A stretch of 64,000 bases of DNA from CAYWKU01 sp964459325 (GCA_964459325.1 CAYWKU010000002.1:124001-188000); one strand, 5' to 3'. Positions 32,732 to 41,850 are shown, numbered from the stretch's first letter. Notes: generated by a model from the sequence alone, not told the origin. Numbers and translations are program-made.

Positions 32732-33511
32732 TCAGATGTCGTCCATCGGAAGCGTGCCGTCTATAAACTGCCGGATAATATCGTTTTCCGAGTTTCTCAT
32801 CTCGTCGGGGGCGCCCACGCCGATGATTTTTCCCTTCCACAGCATGGCGATACGGTCGGTAAACTGGAACGTGCTCTCCATGTCGTGAGTGACGGCGATG
32901 CTGGTAACTCCCAGTTTACGCTGCAGGTCAACAATCATTTTATTGATTCTCGCCACGTTGGTCGGGTCAAGACCCGTTGTGGGTTCGTCGTAGATGATAA
33001 TTTTCGGGTCGGTAGCGATGGCGCGGGCCAGCCCCACGCGCTTCCTCATTCCGCCTGAAAGCTCGGCGGGCATCAGCCCCTGCACTTCCGGGTCGCCCAG
33101 CCCCACCAGTTTCAGCTTCTCCGTCACTATTTTATCGATGGTCTCCTCATCGTACTTGAAGTGCTCGTAGAGCGGGTACGCGATGTTCCCCCTGACGTTC
33201 ATCGAATCGAAAAGCGCCGAGCCCTGAAACAGGAAGCCCACGTCCTTGCGCACGTCCAATAGCTGCTTTTCCCTCATCCGGCTGACTTCCCGGCCCTCGA
33301 CGAAAACCCGCCCTTGGTCGGGGTACATCAGCCCGGTCAGCTCTTTGAGCAGCACCGTTTTTCCCTGGCCGGAGCCGCCGATGAGGGTTATGGTTTCGCC
33401 CCGGTATATGGCCAGGTCTATGCCCCGGTGGACGTAGTTGCCCCCGAAGGACTTGTGTACATCCCTGAACTCTATTATCACATCGTATTGCGGCGCGGCT
33501 TCGCTCATCAT
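32732..33511 (-). CDS. mlaF: ABC transporter ATPase MlaF (canonical set)
   Basis: A 259-residue ABC ATPase with complete motifs: Walker A GGSGQGKT, Q-loop FLFQGSALFD, signature LSGGMRKRVGLARA, Walker B IIYDEPTTGLDP, and switch histidine in SIAVTHDMEST. It energises the MlaE permease to move phospholipid between inner and outer membrane. It begins one base after the mlaE stop. All catalytic residues are intact, unlike the ATPase at 44305-45057. Confidence 0.92.
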   Translation of the reverse strand: MMSEAAPQYDVIIEFRDVHKSFGGNYVHRGIDLAIYRGETITLIGGSGQGKTVLLKELTGLMYPDQGRVFVEGREVSRMREKQLLDVRKDVGFLFQGSALFDSMNVRGNIAYPLYEHFKYDEETIDKIVTEKLKLVGLGDPEVQGLMPAELSGGMRKRVGLARAIATDPKIIIYDEPTTGLDPTNVARINKMIVDLQRKLGVTSIAVTHDMESTFQFTDRIAMLWKGKIIGVGAPDEMRNSENDIIRQFIDGTLPMDDI

Positions 33512-33512
33512 A

Positions 33513-34337
33513 TCAATCCATAAGGAAGAAAAAGAACTTGGTGAGGAAAAAGTCGCTTATCAGCACCGTCACCATGGTAATGACCACCGTCGCGGTGGTG
33601 GATTTCCCCAGCCCCTCCGTGCCTCCGGAAGTGTTGAGGCCCTGGTAACAGCCGATTATGGCTATGAAGTAGCCGAAGAAAAACGTCTTACCCCACCCCG
33701 AGAATATATCCTTGTAATCGAGGTAGCCCTTGAGGTTGTTCATGAAAAACTGCGCGTCCATGTGCACCGTAACCACCGCCGTTATCAGGCCCCCCAGCAC
33801 GCCCAGCACGTCCGCCAGCATGGTGGTCAGCGGGAAGATGAAAAAGGTGCAGGCGATAACCCGCGGCGCCACCAGCTTCCTCAACGGGTTCGCTCCCAGC
33901 GAGCGCATAGCGTCTATCTGCTCGGCCAGCACCATCGACCCCAGTTCGGCGGTTATACCGGCGCTTACGCGACCTCCCACCAAAAGCCCCATGAGCACCG
34001 GGCTTAGCCACCTGACCAGCGCGATGCCCAGCATGGCGCCCACGAAGGTCTTGGCGCCGAAGGTGGCCAGCGAGTAGCTCATCTGCAGCACCATGACGCC
34101 GCCGATGAACATGGAGGCGATGATGGCTATGGGAAGCCCCCGCACGCCGAGGTAGTCTATCTGGACGATTATCTCCCGCCAGTCGTAGGGCGGCTTCAGG
34201 TACGCCGCCACGGTCTGGACGGTCATTATGGCGATGCCGCCCATGTAGCGTATCAGGTTGGCCAGCGGCGTGCCCAGGGCTATCACAAACCTCGCCCCAA
34301 GCCCCGGCTTTTTAGGTTGTGCAACGCTTTCCATCAC
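33513..34337 (-). CDS. mlaE: ABC transporter permease MlaE (canonical set)
   Basis: A 274-residue permease. It shows the MlaE signature around residues 115-165 (VGGRVSAGITAELGSMVLAE, then QIDAMRSLGANPLRKLVAPR) and about five hydrophobic segments. It contacts the MCE ring above and the ATPase below. It is the first gene of the mlaE-mlaF-mlaD run in transcription order. The two N-terminal methionines leave the exact start open by one codon. Confidence 0.92.
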   Translation of the reverse strand: MMESVAQPKKPGLGARFVIALGTPLANLIRYMGGIAIMTVQTVAAYLKPPYDWREIIVQIDYLGVRGLPIAIIASMFIGGVMVLQMSYSLATFGAKTFVGAMLGIALVRWLSPVLMGLLVGGRVSAGITAELGSMVLAEQIDAMRSLGANPLRKLVAPRVIACTFFIFPLTTMLADVLGVLGGLITAVVTVHMDAQFFMNNLKGYLDYKDIFSGWGKTFFFGYFIAIIGCYQGLNTSGGTEGLGKSTTATVVITMVTVLISDFFLTKFFFFLMD

Positions 34338-34411
34338 TTATGGCCTTTATCCAATCACTATTACTTGATGAAGAATTTCATCCTTTCACACCCGGGGATG
34401 ATTCTTCTATT

Positions 34412-34969
34412 TTACCTCGCTTTGAAGCTTTCCACGAAAGTCTCGAAATCGCCCAGCCCCGCCTCGTAACCGGCGGGCGGGCTGAAGTATACCAGGTCAT
34501 AGATGCACTCGCCCTTCCTGAAGGTGTATGACTTCATCTTCAACGGCGCGCCGTCGAATTTCGCGGTCATTATCATGTAATGCGCGTCCAACCCGCTGAC
34601 TTGCGTTTCGCCGTCCTTGATAACCTCCTTGTCCTCGAATCCGATGAACAGGTCGCGGGCCACCGGTTTGAGCGGCGCTTGGTGGTAGCGGTCGCAGAGT
34701 GTGTTGACCATGATGCCCATTTCGCCGGCCTCGCGCTGAAACAATAGCTGGCCGTCAGAGCCCCTCTTCGGCGCCCACACGGAAGGCGGGGGGTCGAAAT
34801 CGTAATCCGGCCCCGTCCTCTTCGGGCAACCCGCACTTGCCAACAGCGCGAAAGCCAGCACCGCCACGATGACCGTGGGTGGCACTGACAATATCGTCCG
34901 TCCCTTGCCAGTAAGGCTCCAGACGGGGGTCTCGAAGAGACCAGAGGAATCAACCCCAATCTTTTTCAT
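34412..34969 (-). CDS. Lipoprotein of unknown function
   Basis: A 185-residue protein; a lipobox LLASAGC follows the hydrophobic stretch TVIVAVLAFALLASAGC. The N-terminal 30 residues before it are unusually long for a signal peptide. They are encoded by DNA resembling the palindromic repeat ends found nearby (the reverse complement of GGGTGGCACTGACAATATCG, plus a GGTCTC/GAGACC hairpin), so the reading frame may have absorbed a repeat. The mature part is alpha/beta (FQREAGEMGIMVNTLCDRYH, CIYDLVYFSPPAGYEAGLGD) with no family recognised. It lies upstream of mlaE on the same strand and may be a periplasmic helper of the mla set. Confidence 0.7.
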   Translation of the reverse strand: MKKIGVDSSGLFETPVWSLTGKGRTILSVPPTVIVAVLAFALLASAGCPKRTGPDYDFDPPPSVWAPKRGSDGQLLFQREAGEMGIMVNTLCDRYHQAPLKPVARDLFIGFEDKEVIKDGETQVSGLDAHYMIMTAKFDGAPLKMKSYTFRKGECIYDLVYFSPPAGYEAGLGDFETFVESFKAR

Positions 34970-35013
34970 ATATTCACTCCCATTAATTGGCCTTACTCAT
35001 CAATAATTACCAT

Positions 35014-35046
35014 TGGGTAACACGGACAGTATTGTCCGTGCCAATC
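35014..35046. repeat. Palindromic repeat before the methyltransferase gene
   Basis: The hairpin CACGGACAGTATTGTCCGTG (35021-35040), flanked by GGGTAA and CCAATCC, resembles an end of the composite GGGTGGC elements. It lies just beyond the stop codon of the methyltransferase gene. Confidence 0.6.
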
Positions 35047-35065
35047 CATAACTCCTGCTTAACTT

Positions 35066-36595
35066 TTATTCAAGGTCCAGTTGTTCCGGTTTTTTAGTTT
35101 TTCCTTTCCGAACAGCTTTTTTGAAAGTTGCGTCGGAACCATGATAACGAGGATAATGAATCGTTTTCCCCTCAAGTAACTCTTTTATCGTGAGAATCTG
35201 GATTCTGGGGTATCGTTCGGAAGCCCTCTCGGGAATATAAAAACCGGCCGAAGCAGCTTCTTCTTTCATCGGCCTTGTTGGCTCTTTAAGAGTAATAAAA
35301 ACCCCTATTTCGGCTTTCTCCCTTTCCCGGTCACTGTTAAGGGTAGCAATTTGGCTTCTCGTTACTTGACCGCTTTTGACTTGTACAACTATTTTTTTAG
35401 CCTTGCCCGCATCATCAATGAAATAAATGACTCCATCTATACCCGTATCAGCACCTTTCTTTTTGTCTTGCGCTGGTCGAGCGCCGACAAGGCCCAGGGC
35501 CCACCATTCAAATTGATATCTGTTATTTTCAGCAAGTGCCTCGGCTCCTCGCAAATCTTTTGGATCTCCAACGACTTCGTAAGGTGTCAATTCAGGCCCA
35601 AAAGTGTCTTCAAGCCGATGCCTCATCAATGATACCGCCAAATGCGTAATGTCAACACCTATCCATCGTCGGCCCAGCCGTTCCGCAACGGCGATGGAAG
35701 TCCCGCAGCCACAGAATGGGTCTAACACCACATCTCCCTCATCGCTACTTGCTCTGATTATGCGGTCTAAAAGTGCTTCTGGTTTTTGGGTAGGGTAACC
35801 AAGTCGTTCTTTATCGGAACTGGTAAGTGAAGAAATATCACCCCACACTTCTCCAACCGGTCTGCCATATTGCATCGCCTCATCAAGATACCTCTTTACT
35901 CTTTTACCACTCCCCGCATCAGACAATACATATTCCTTATTGGTATCACTTTCTTTTCGGACTTTCTGCTTCCGAACTTTTACATACTCCTCTTTTGAAA
36001 CCCAAGGTTTAGTGGGATAATTTTTGATAGTCGATTTTTCGCTTTTACCATAGAATAATATATTTTGGTACTCGTATCCGTAGCTATGACGTAATACTCT
36101 CCCCCATTTCTGATAAGTCCAAATAATATCATTTCTAAAATTACAAGCCCCAAAAACAGCGTCAACAACAATTTTCAAGTAATGTTCGGCTGTCTGGTCA
36201 CAATGGAGATATAATGACCCTGAGGGTTTAAGTATCCTGCGCATTTCAACCAGACGAATAGCCATCATCGTAAGATAGGCCATCATGTCGTTTGTGCCGA
36301 GAAATTCCCTGAATGCTCCGATCAGTTTTCTTAATGCTTCCGGAGCTTGTTCACCGGTGATTATTTCATGATATGCGGCTTCCGACTCATTTCCCCAGTG
36401 CCAGGTATCATCAAAAGCCGTTATTTGTGCCCTTGATTGTGTTCCATTTTTTTCTTCAAAAAGGACATTATAAGTTGCTTTAGAATTGAAGGGCGGGTCT
36501 AAGTAGATAAGGTCCACGCTCTCATCCGGTATATGATTTCGCATAATGTCCAGGTTATCACCGAAATAAAGCTTGTTTGTCCAATCATCCGTCAT
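35066..36595 (-). CDS. DNA methyltransferase fused to an Mrr-like restriction nuclease domain
   Basis: A 509-residue protein. Residues about 1-345 form a site-specific amino-methyltransferase: motif IV DPPFNS (from Asp33), and the AdoMet loop DPFCGCGTS (about 292-300), in the beta-class order. Residues about 360-460 look like an Mrr-type PD-(D/E)xK nuclease (KGADTGIDGVIYFID with Asp387, then VVQVKSGQ with Lys407). The protein may both modify and cut DNA. The gene is AT-richer than its neighbours, stands alone among envelope genes, and is bracketed by palindromic repeat ends at 35014-35046 and 36656-36673. This suggests horizontal transfer. The recognition sequence cannot be read from this. 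Confidence 0.88.
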   Translation of the reverse strand: MTDDWTNKLYFGDNLDIMRNHIPDESVDLIYLDPPFNSKATYNVLFEEKNGTQSRAQITAFDDTWHWGNESEAAYHEIITGEQAPEALRKLIGAFREFLGTNDMMAYLTMMAIRLVEMRRILKPSGSLYLHCDQTAEHYLKIVVDAVFGACNFRNDIIWTYQKWGRVLRHSYGYEYQNILFYGKSEKSTIKNYPTKPWVSKEEYVKVRKQKVRKESDTNKEYVLSDAGSGKRVKRYLDEAMQYGRPVGEVWGDISSLTSSDKERLGYPTQKPEALLDRIIRASSDEGDVVLDPFCGCGTSIAVAERLGRRWIGVDITHLAVSLMRHRLEDTFGPELTPYEVVGDPKDLRGAEALAENNRYQFEWWALGLVGARPAQDKKKGADTGIDGVIYFIDDAGKAKKIVVQVKSGQVTRSQIATLNSDREREKAEIGVFITLKEPTRPMKEEAASAGFYIPERASERYPRIQILTIKELLEGKTIHYPRYHGSDATFKKAVRKGKTKKPEQLDLE

Positions 36596-36655
36596 TATCG
36601 CCCCCTTATCTATTCAAAGCGAAATTTGCTCCATCGTCTCTTATCCCCTCACGGA

Positions 36656-36673
36656 GACCCGTACGGGCCACCC
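36656..36673. repeat. Right-end piece of a composite palindromic element
   Basis: The sequence GACCCGTACGGGCCACCC, with palindrome CCCGTACGGG, equals the right end of the elements at 28480-28617 and 31327-31693. It lies about 60 bases upstream of the methyltransferase start; the matching left half seems to be beyond that gene at 35014-35046. Confidence 0.6.
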
Positions 36674-36748
36674 TTTCTCCTTATTTTGTTCCCTCAGACT
36701 TACCGCATATTTCTTTTTCTCTTTAATTCTTTACAATATCATAAACAC

Positions 36749-37537
36749 TTACATCCTCAGGATTTTGATAACCTGCTCCATGTCTTCGCCGCCGGTGAGC
36801 GACAGGAATATGTCCTCCAGCCGCCCGCCGTCGGTATCGGCTATCTTCTGTAATTCCTCCATGTTTCCCTCGGCGATTATCCGACCTTCGCGTATGATGC
36901 CGATGCGGTCGCTGGCTTCCTGCGCTATCTCGAGGGTGTGGGTGCTCATCAATATTCCCGCCCCCTCGGCGGCAAGCTGCCGGAATGTTTCCTTTATCAG
37001 CTTCGCCCCCCTCGGGTCGAGACCCACCATCGGCTCGTCCACTATAAGCAACTTCGGCTTGTGAAGCAATGCCCCGGCGAAAGTCAGCCGCTGCTTCATG
37101 CCGTGGCTGAAGCCCTCGACCAGCTCGTCCGTCCATTCGACCAGGTCGAAAAACTCGAGCAGCTCCCCGAGCCGTCGCTCCGTTTCGCTTCCCGATAGCC
37201 CGTATATTCCGCCCAGGAATCGCAGGAATTCGGCCGCGGTGAGCTTTTCGTAAAGAAACGGCCTGTCCGGCACAAAACCCACCACCGCCTTGGCTTCGCG
37301 CGGCTCCTTCTTGATGTCGTGCCCGTCTATTTTAACAGAACCCTTTTGCGGCTCGACCAGGCCCATGAGCATCCGCAGGGTGGTGGTTTTTCCGGCCCCG
37401 TTCGGCCCCAAAAAGCCGTAAATCTCCCCACTGTGAACCGTCATGTTCAACCCGTCAACCGCGCGGTGTGGGCCGTAATATTTTACCAGCCCGGCAGCCT
37501 CTATGAGCGCTTCTTTTGCGGGAGCCTTGCTTTCCAT
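36749..37537 (-). CDS. ABC-2-type exporter ATPase
   Basis: A 262-residue ABC ATPase. Walker A is GPNGAGKTTTLRML, the signature is FSHGMKQRL, Walker B is LLIVDEPMVGLDP, and the switch histidine is in MSTHTLEIAQEA. The type (short, GFVPDRPFLYEKLTAAEFL) is that of the EcsA/NatA group that works with ABC-2 permeases. It lies one base after the transglutaminase stop. The large permease at 29538-31259 is a likely partner. Confidence 0.88.
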   Translation of the reverse strand: MESKAPAKEALIEAAGLVKYYGPHRAVDGLNMTVHSGEIYGFLGPNGAGKTTTLRMLMGLVEPQKGSVKIDGHDIKKEPREAKAVVGFVPDRPFLYEKLTAAEFLRFLGGIYGLSGSETERRLGELLEFFDLVEWTDELVEGFSHGMKQRLTFAGALLHKPKLLIVDEPMVGLDPRGAKLIKETFRQLAAEGAGILMSTHTLEIAQEASDRIGIIREGRIIAEGNMEELQKIADTDGGRLEDIFLSLTGGEDMEQVIKILRM

Positions 37538-37538
37538 G

Positions 37539-39017
37539 TCATTTATATTCCACGATTTTGACGCCCAACTGCCCGAGAAACCGGGATATTTCGGCCTGCT
37601 TTTTCAATGACCCCGTCACCAGCCTGATATGCGTGGCGTCCGCCGGGAACTGCCCGAAAGTGGGGTCTACCGGCGTCCATCCCGAAACTTCGCTCAACCA
37701 AACCTCGGGCCATGCATGGTAATAAAAAGCCCCGTTCATATACACCACGCCCGCCGCCGTGCGGGTCGGCAGGCCGGCGGCCCGCGCAAGGGCCACGTAT
37801 AGCTGTGTGTGCTCGTTGCAGTCGCCCTTTTTCGACTCCAGCACATCCAGGGCGGAAGGGACGGTAAGCGTGGGCGCCTTTTCAAGGTTCACGAACACCC
37901 ACTCGTTGATGTTGAGCGCGGCCCGGACGCTGTCGGTGGCGCCCGCCGCCGCTTGCTCCGCCGCTTTCTTTATCTTCGGAGAATCGCTCTGCACGAGCTC
38001 CTCCGGCGAGCGGTATTTCTCCCGTTGAGCATTTCCGTCCGGCAGCTTATATCCGCCCGAAATATCCGCTTTCTCGATGGTAACCACGTTTCCGTCGAGC
38101 TTCTGGTATCCGCCGTCCAGGTCGGTTTCATCAAGCTTTTCGACGCCTTCGAGACGTGCTTTCAGGTATTTTACATCACGCGGCTTGTTAATAACCCTGT
38201 CCACGGTCACGGCGCTGGCCGCTATAACGTCGATTTTACCGGCGTCCTTGAGCTTGAGGGCCTCCTTCTTGGTCGAGCGCACCGCGCTCACTCCCATCGG
38301 CGTCTCGCTTTTTACCACCCGTCCCAGCTCGTCCAGCCAACTGAACATTTCCATGCCCATGTAGTGCACTTTGACCTTGAAAACTTCCTCGCTGCCGGCG
38401 CCGACGTCAATCGTCTCGGTGCTCATTACCTGCGCCTTCGTTTTATCGGTTCTTTGAGTGAGCGGGTCGAAGACGGGCACCTCGAATTCCTGCCCCACCT
38501 CGAGACCCCGGGTGGCGGCGTATCTGCCCACCAGGTCCATCAACAGCGGCGGCTCCCGCAGGCTCATGGTGCGGGTGACCGGCTTTTCGTTTTCCGACGA
38601 GCGGATTTCGTAAGTTACCGAGTTCCCGTCTATCCGTCCGGTCATGAATAAATCCTGGGCGTCGCTTTTGAAGGACAGCTCGAAACCTTTCAGGCGGAAT
38701 CGCTCGTCCACTTCGGCGTCCAGGTTAATCCGCGCCTTCTGCTCGACGCCCATGGCCATTATGTTTATCAGCGACTCTGAATGGACGGCGTAGCCTTCGG
38801 GGGTATTTTCATAGTAGTTGTGCATCCACCCGGCGCGTTCGCCGTGCCAGAGGATTTTGAACCACTCGTCGGACAGGGCCTCGGAAGGAAGCTCGCGGGT
38901 TGGGGCTTCGGTGCTGCCCATGTAGTTTGTCCAGATGTAGTAACCTACCAAGCCCAGCCAGGCCAACACTACAATTGCGGCGATAAATTTACCGGCGGAA
39001 ATTTTTGAACCGGCCAT
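37539..39017 (-). CDS. Membrane-anchored transglutaminase-like protein
   Basis: A 492-residue protein with one N-terminal membrane helix (about 10-29, FIAAIVVLAWLGLVGYYIWT) and a periplasmic body. The first 350 residues are mostly beta with no known domain. Residues about 370-465 form a transglutaminase-like core with the catalytic triad in KKGDCNEHTQLYVALARAAG (Cys near 399), YYHAWPEVW (His near 434) and WTPVDPTFG (Asp near 451). Such proteins act as peptidases or protein cross-linkers. It is coupled to the ABC ATPase gene and may modify or process an exported product. Confidence 0.82.
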   Translation of the reverse strand: MAGSKISAGKFIAAIVVLAWLGLVGYYIWTNYMGSTEAPTRELPSEALSDEWFKILWHGERAGWMHNYYENTPEGYAVHSESLINIMAMGVEQKARINLDAEVDERFRLKGFELSFKSDAQDLFMTGRIDGNSVTYEIRSSENEKPVTRTMSLREPPLLMDLVGRYAATRGLEVGQEFEVPVFDPLTQRTDKTKAQVMSTETIDVGAGSEEVFKVKVHYMGMEMFSWLDELGRVVKSETPMGVSAVRSTKKEALKLKDAGKIDVIAASAVTVDRVINKPRDVKYLKARLEGVEKLDETDLDGGYQKLDGNVVTIEKADISGGYKLPDGNAQREKYRSPEELVQSDSPKIKKAAEQAAAGATDSVRAALNINEWVFVNLEKAPTLTVPSALDVLESKKGDCNEHTQLYVALARAAGLPTRTAAGVVYMNGAFYYHAWPEVWLSEVSGWTPVDPTFGQFPADATHIRLVTGSLKKQAEISRFLGQLGVKIVEYK

Positions 39018-39158
39018 TACAATTTACTCCCCGATTTATTCTTTCGGAAAGTTTAAATTACTTCATCCTGCCGGAAGGCGCAACGAGCTTATCGGCAACG
39101 GAGACGCCCATTAAGCTGCCCAAGACGAATTTTTCAACGGAAATCCCACGAAGGAATA

Positions 39159-40628
39159 TTACCGGGCCCCGAACCTCATACGGGGCCCCTCCAGAGGCGC
39201 CAGCATACGGTGTATGAACGGCAGCTCGGGCGTCAGCTCGCTCACCCCGCGCTTGAACATCCTCATCAGAGTCCTCGGCCTGCCCACCATGTGGACGGGG
39301 TTGGGCACACGGGTGAAGGCCTTGGTGTAGGTGGAGTAGTGCAGGTTGGCCCTGACGTTGATATTCAAAAGCCGCTGTATGGGAAGATACAGCAGGTTGC
39401 GGTTAACTTGGGGACTGAAACTGTCGAAAGCCAGTATAAAAGCGTTGCGCTTGCCGACTACCCCGCGGTAAACGCTTTCCCACGCCACCCGGCTGGGGAC
39501 GTTGTTCACCGCCCCGCCGTCCACCAGGCTGATAAGGTCGTGCTCCTCCATCAGCGAAACCAGCTTCTTCACCGTCTCGGGGTCGTAGCGGAATATGTCG
39601 TAATGAAGCAGCCCCGGCACCGCGCAACTGAAACCCACGCCGTCCACCACCTTGAGGTTGTCGGTGTAATTGTCCCTTCCAAAGACCAGTTCCACCAGCG
39701 TCTCCGGGGTGGAAAACTCGCGCATAATGGAAAAAACGCTCCTTACGAACCATTTGACGGTGTTGAGCCTTATCTTGACCGAGCCCTTTTCGCTCAACGT
39801 GGGTGCCGCCCCGGCGGCGTAATGGCTCTTGTCATAACGCAACCCTCCCCTTTTAATCCCGGCCACCACGGCGTGGAACGGCACCGGCAGGTCGCTGAAG
39901 GTGGGAACATCGCTGCCCAGGCCCCGGAAAAGTTTCTCCGCCACCGGGTAAAGCTCCAACCTCACCGCCGACGGCAACCCGAACCTCGCCTGCCCCATCG
40001 AGGGCCTTATCATGAAAAGGTCGGCCACCGAAATCCCCGCACGGTTAATCTCGCGCGACAACAGCGCCAGGTCGAACTCCTTGAAATAAGCCCGCAGCGC
40101 GCCTATCATGGCGCCGACGCTCGCGCCCACGATGTAATCCGGTTTGAGGCCGTGGTCCTCGAGAAGCTTGTAAGCTCCCACGTATACCATCCCCGACCCG
40201 CCTCCGCCGCCCGCCACGTTGACCAGCGCCTTCTCGCATATCTCCCGGTCAAGATGCTCCTCGCCGAACTCGTCCGCGTGATTGTCCAGCAGTTGATAGC
40301 GGGCCAGCAATATTTCCTCCTGGAGCACCGGCACCGCCCTCACAAGCGCTATCGGGTCGGGGGAGTCCAGGGTGGAGCCCATGGCGGCGCTGAGCAGCTC
40401 GGTGACCTTCCGCCGGAAAGGGGTAAGCTCGTCGAAAAGGTCGATATCCGCGCCGGAAGGAGTGCGGAACGGCCCCAGCCGGGCCATGTTCAGCGCATAG
40501 CGCAGCGTGTTCTCTTCGGTGCGGGTAAGCGACCCGGCGTTGTCCACCACGTGCCGCACCAGCGCCACTTCCATTTTGGTCAAAGGCCGCGTGGCCTGGA
40601 AATATTCCTTTTCTTTCTCCGTTAACAT
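39159..40628 (-). CDS. Patatin-like phospholipase
   Basis: A 489-residue protein. The patatin core spans about residues 130-390: the oxyanion loop AGGGGGSGMVYVGAYKLLED, the nucleophile motif GASVGAMIG (Ser near 171) and the catalytic aspartate in SLVDGGAVNNVPS (near 371). The first 130 residues are helical, and no signal peptide is seen. It would hydrolyse phospholipids or other acyl esters. Its position among two Mla/MCE transport sets suggests a role in membrane lipid turnover. It is the first gene of the run with the transglutaminase and ABC ATPase, after a 140-base gap. Confidence 0.85.
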   Translation of the reverse strand: MLTEKEKEYFQATRPLTKMEVALVRHVVDNAGSLTRTEENTLRYALNMARLGPFRTPSGADIDLFDELTPFRRKVTELLSAAMGSTLDSPDPIALVRAVPVLQEEILLARYQLLDNHADEFGEEHLDREICEKALVNVAGGGGGSGMVYVGAYKLLEDHGLKPDYIVGASVGAMIGALRAYFKEFDLALLSREINRAGISVADLFMIRPSMGQARFGLPSAVRLELYPVAEKLFRGLGSDVPTFSDLPVPFHAVVAGIKRGGLRYDKSHYAAGAAPTLSEKGSVKIRLNTVKWFVRSVFSIMREFSTPETLVELVFGRDNYTDNLKVVDGVGFSCAVPGLLHYDIFRYDPETVKKLVSLMEEHDLISLVDGGAVNNVPSRVAWESVYRGVVGKRNAFILAFDSFSPQVNRNLLYLPIQRLLNINVRANLHYSTYTKAFTRVPNPVHMVGRPRTLMRMFKRGVSELTPELPFIHRMLAPLEGPRMRFGAR

Positions 40629-40645
40629 TCGTTACCTGAAAAAGA

Positions 40646-40731
40646 CAAGGGGTTTTAACCCCTTGCCCTTACCTCAAGGGGCTGAAGCCCCTTGTCCGCC
40701 ACATGGTGAGACAAGGAGGATTACCCCCTTG
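40646..40731. repeat. Three CAAGGGG-type palindromes in tandem
   Basis: Three 20-bp hairpins lie in the gap between mlaD and the patatin gene: CAAGGGGTTTTAACCCCTTG (40646-40665), CAAGGGGCTGAAGCCCCTTG (40675-40694) and a less regular CAAGGAGGATTACCCCCTTG (40712-40731). Each could terminate or protect transcripts coming from mlaD. Confidence 0.85.
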
Positions 40732-40735
40732 AGTT

Positions 40736-41761
40736 TTATTCCTCCGCTCCGCTTTTGCTGCGGAATTTTATCTCGCCCACGTTTATCTTGACGCCCTCCT
40801 CCTGGAAAAACTCCCTGAGCATGCGCTCCAGTTTTTCCCTGTCTATGTCGGAGTACTGATTCTCCACCATAATCGTGAAGGCGTCCAGCCGGGTCACCAC
40901 GTCCTGCAAGCGGCGCGCGGTGTCGGTCATACGGGCGAGCGTGCCCTTAATCTCCTTCTTATCCTTCTCCGGCAGATTTCTTATTTCTTGCGCCAGGCTG
41001 TCGAAATCGCCGAGCAGCCGGTCGGCCTTTTTCACTACCGGGTCCGCATCCCGGGCCAGCGTGCGCACTTCCCGGAGCGTCGGCCCCAGTTGAGTCCGCA
41101 AGTCGCCCGCCACCACTTCCATGTCGGCGCTTAGCGAATCCAGCCGCCCGATAATCCGGCCCACCTTCTCCACGTCCTCATCGTCCAGGCGCGAGCTTAC
41201 CTCCTTGAGCATCTTCCCGATGCGCTCCATGGCATCCGCCGCGTTGCGCAAGCCTTCCCGGTTGCGCTCGAGGATGTCCGCCACCTGCCCGAAAACATCC
41301 AGCCCCTGGCTGAGGAGCTGGTCGAACCTCGGCGGGTCCACGCCCCTTACCACCGCGCCCGGCTCCAGCACTTCGGCGGAGGCGCCGCCCGTCGTTATCT
41401 CTATGTAGCGCTCCCCGATTATCCCCGCCTGGTTGATGAAAAACTGAGAATCGGCCCGCACGTTACTGCGCACGGTGCGGGAGATGTTCAGCTTGAGCCT
41501 GAGGGAGACATCCCGCTCGCGGGCTTCGGCGTCATCGGGGGGCAGGAACTTGATGTCGGTCACCTTCCCCACTTTCACCCCGCTTACCCGCACGGGCGTG
41601 CCCAACTCCACCCCTCCGGCGAAATCGTACAGGGCATAGACGTTGTAGGTGCGGCCTATCGGCGTGTAATCGCCCAGGAACCATAAAAACACTACCGCCA
41701 GCGCAATGGCCGCAAAAACCAGCGCGCCGACTTTTATTTCGGTGGCGTATTCCTTCAGCAT
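40736..41761 (-). CDS. MCE-domain protein (MlaD-like) of the heteromeric set
   Basis: A 341-residue protein with one N-terminal membrane helix (about 10-29, VGALVFAAIALAVVFLWFL), an MCE domain (about 38-120; FAGGVELGTPVRVSGVKVGK, QAGIIGERYIEITTGGA), and a long helical tail with coiled-coil segments, including LEQLRTQL-like heptads and NLPEKDKKEIKGTLARMTDT. The tail may form the tunnel or bridge seen in needle-like MCE proteins. It follows the four-gene ATPase/permease block on the same strand but is separated by a 224-base gap that contains the second 122-bp element. It is the only MCE gene near that block. Confidence 0.85.
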   Translation of the reverse strand: MLKEYATEIKVGALVFAAIALAVVFLWFLGDYTPIGRTYNVYALYDFAGGVELGTPVRVSGVKVGKVTDIKFLPPDDAEARERDVSLRLKLNISRTVRSNVRADSQFFINQAGIIGERYIEITTGGASAEVLEPGAVVRGVDPPRFDQLLSQGLDVFGQVADILERNREGLRNAADAMERIGKMLKEVSSRLDDEDVEKVGRIIGRLDSLSADMEVVAGDLRTQLGPTLREVRTLARDADPVVKKADRLLGDFDSLAQEIRNLPEKDKKEIKGTLARMTDTARRLQDVVTRLDAFTIMVENQYSDIDREKLERMLREFFQEEGVKINVGEIKFRSKSGAEE

Positions 41762-41850
41762 CCCGTATCTGTCATTTTATACCAACACGAAAAAAAATAC
41801 AAAGAAATCCCGTAAAACAAAAGTTTGCCCCTTTAAAACACAAGAGCCCC

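Noticed and set aside
39210..40625. Long plus-strand frame opposite the patatin gene
   Set aside because: His/Arg/Gln-rich antisense shadow without a ribosome-binding site.
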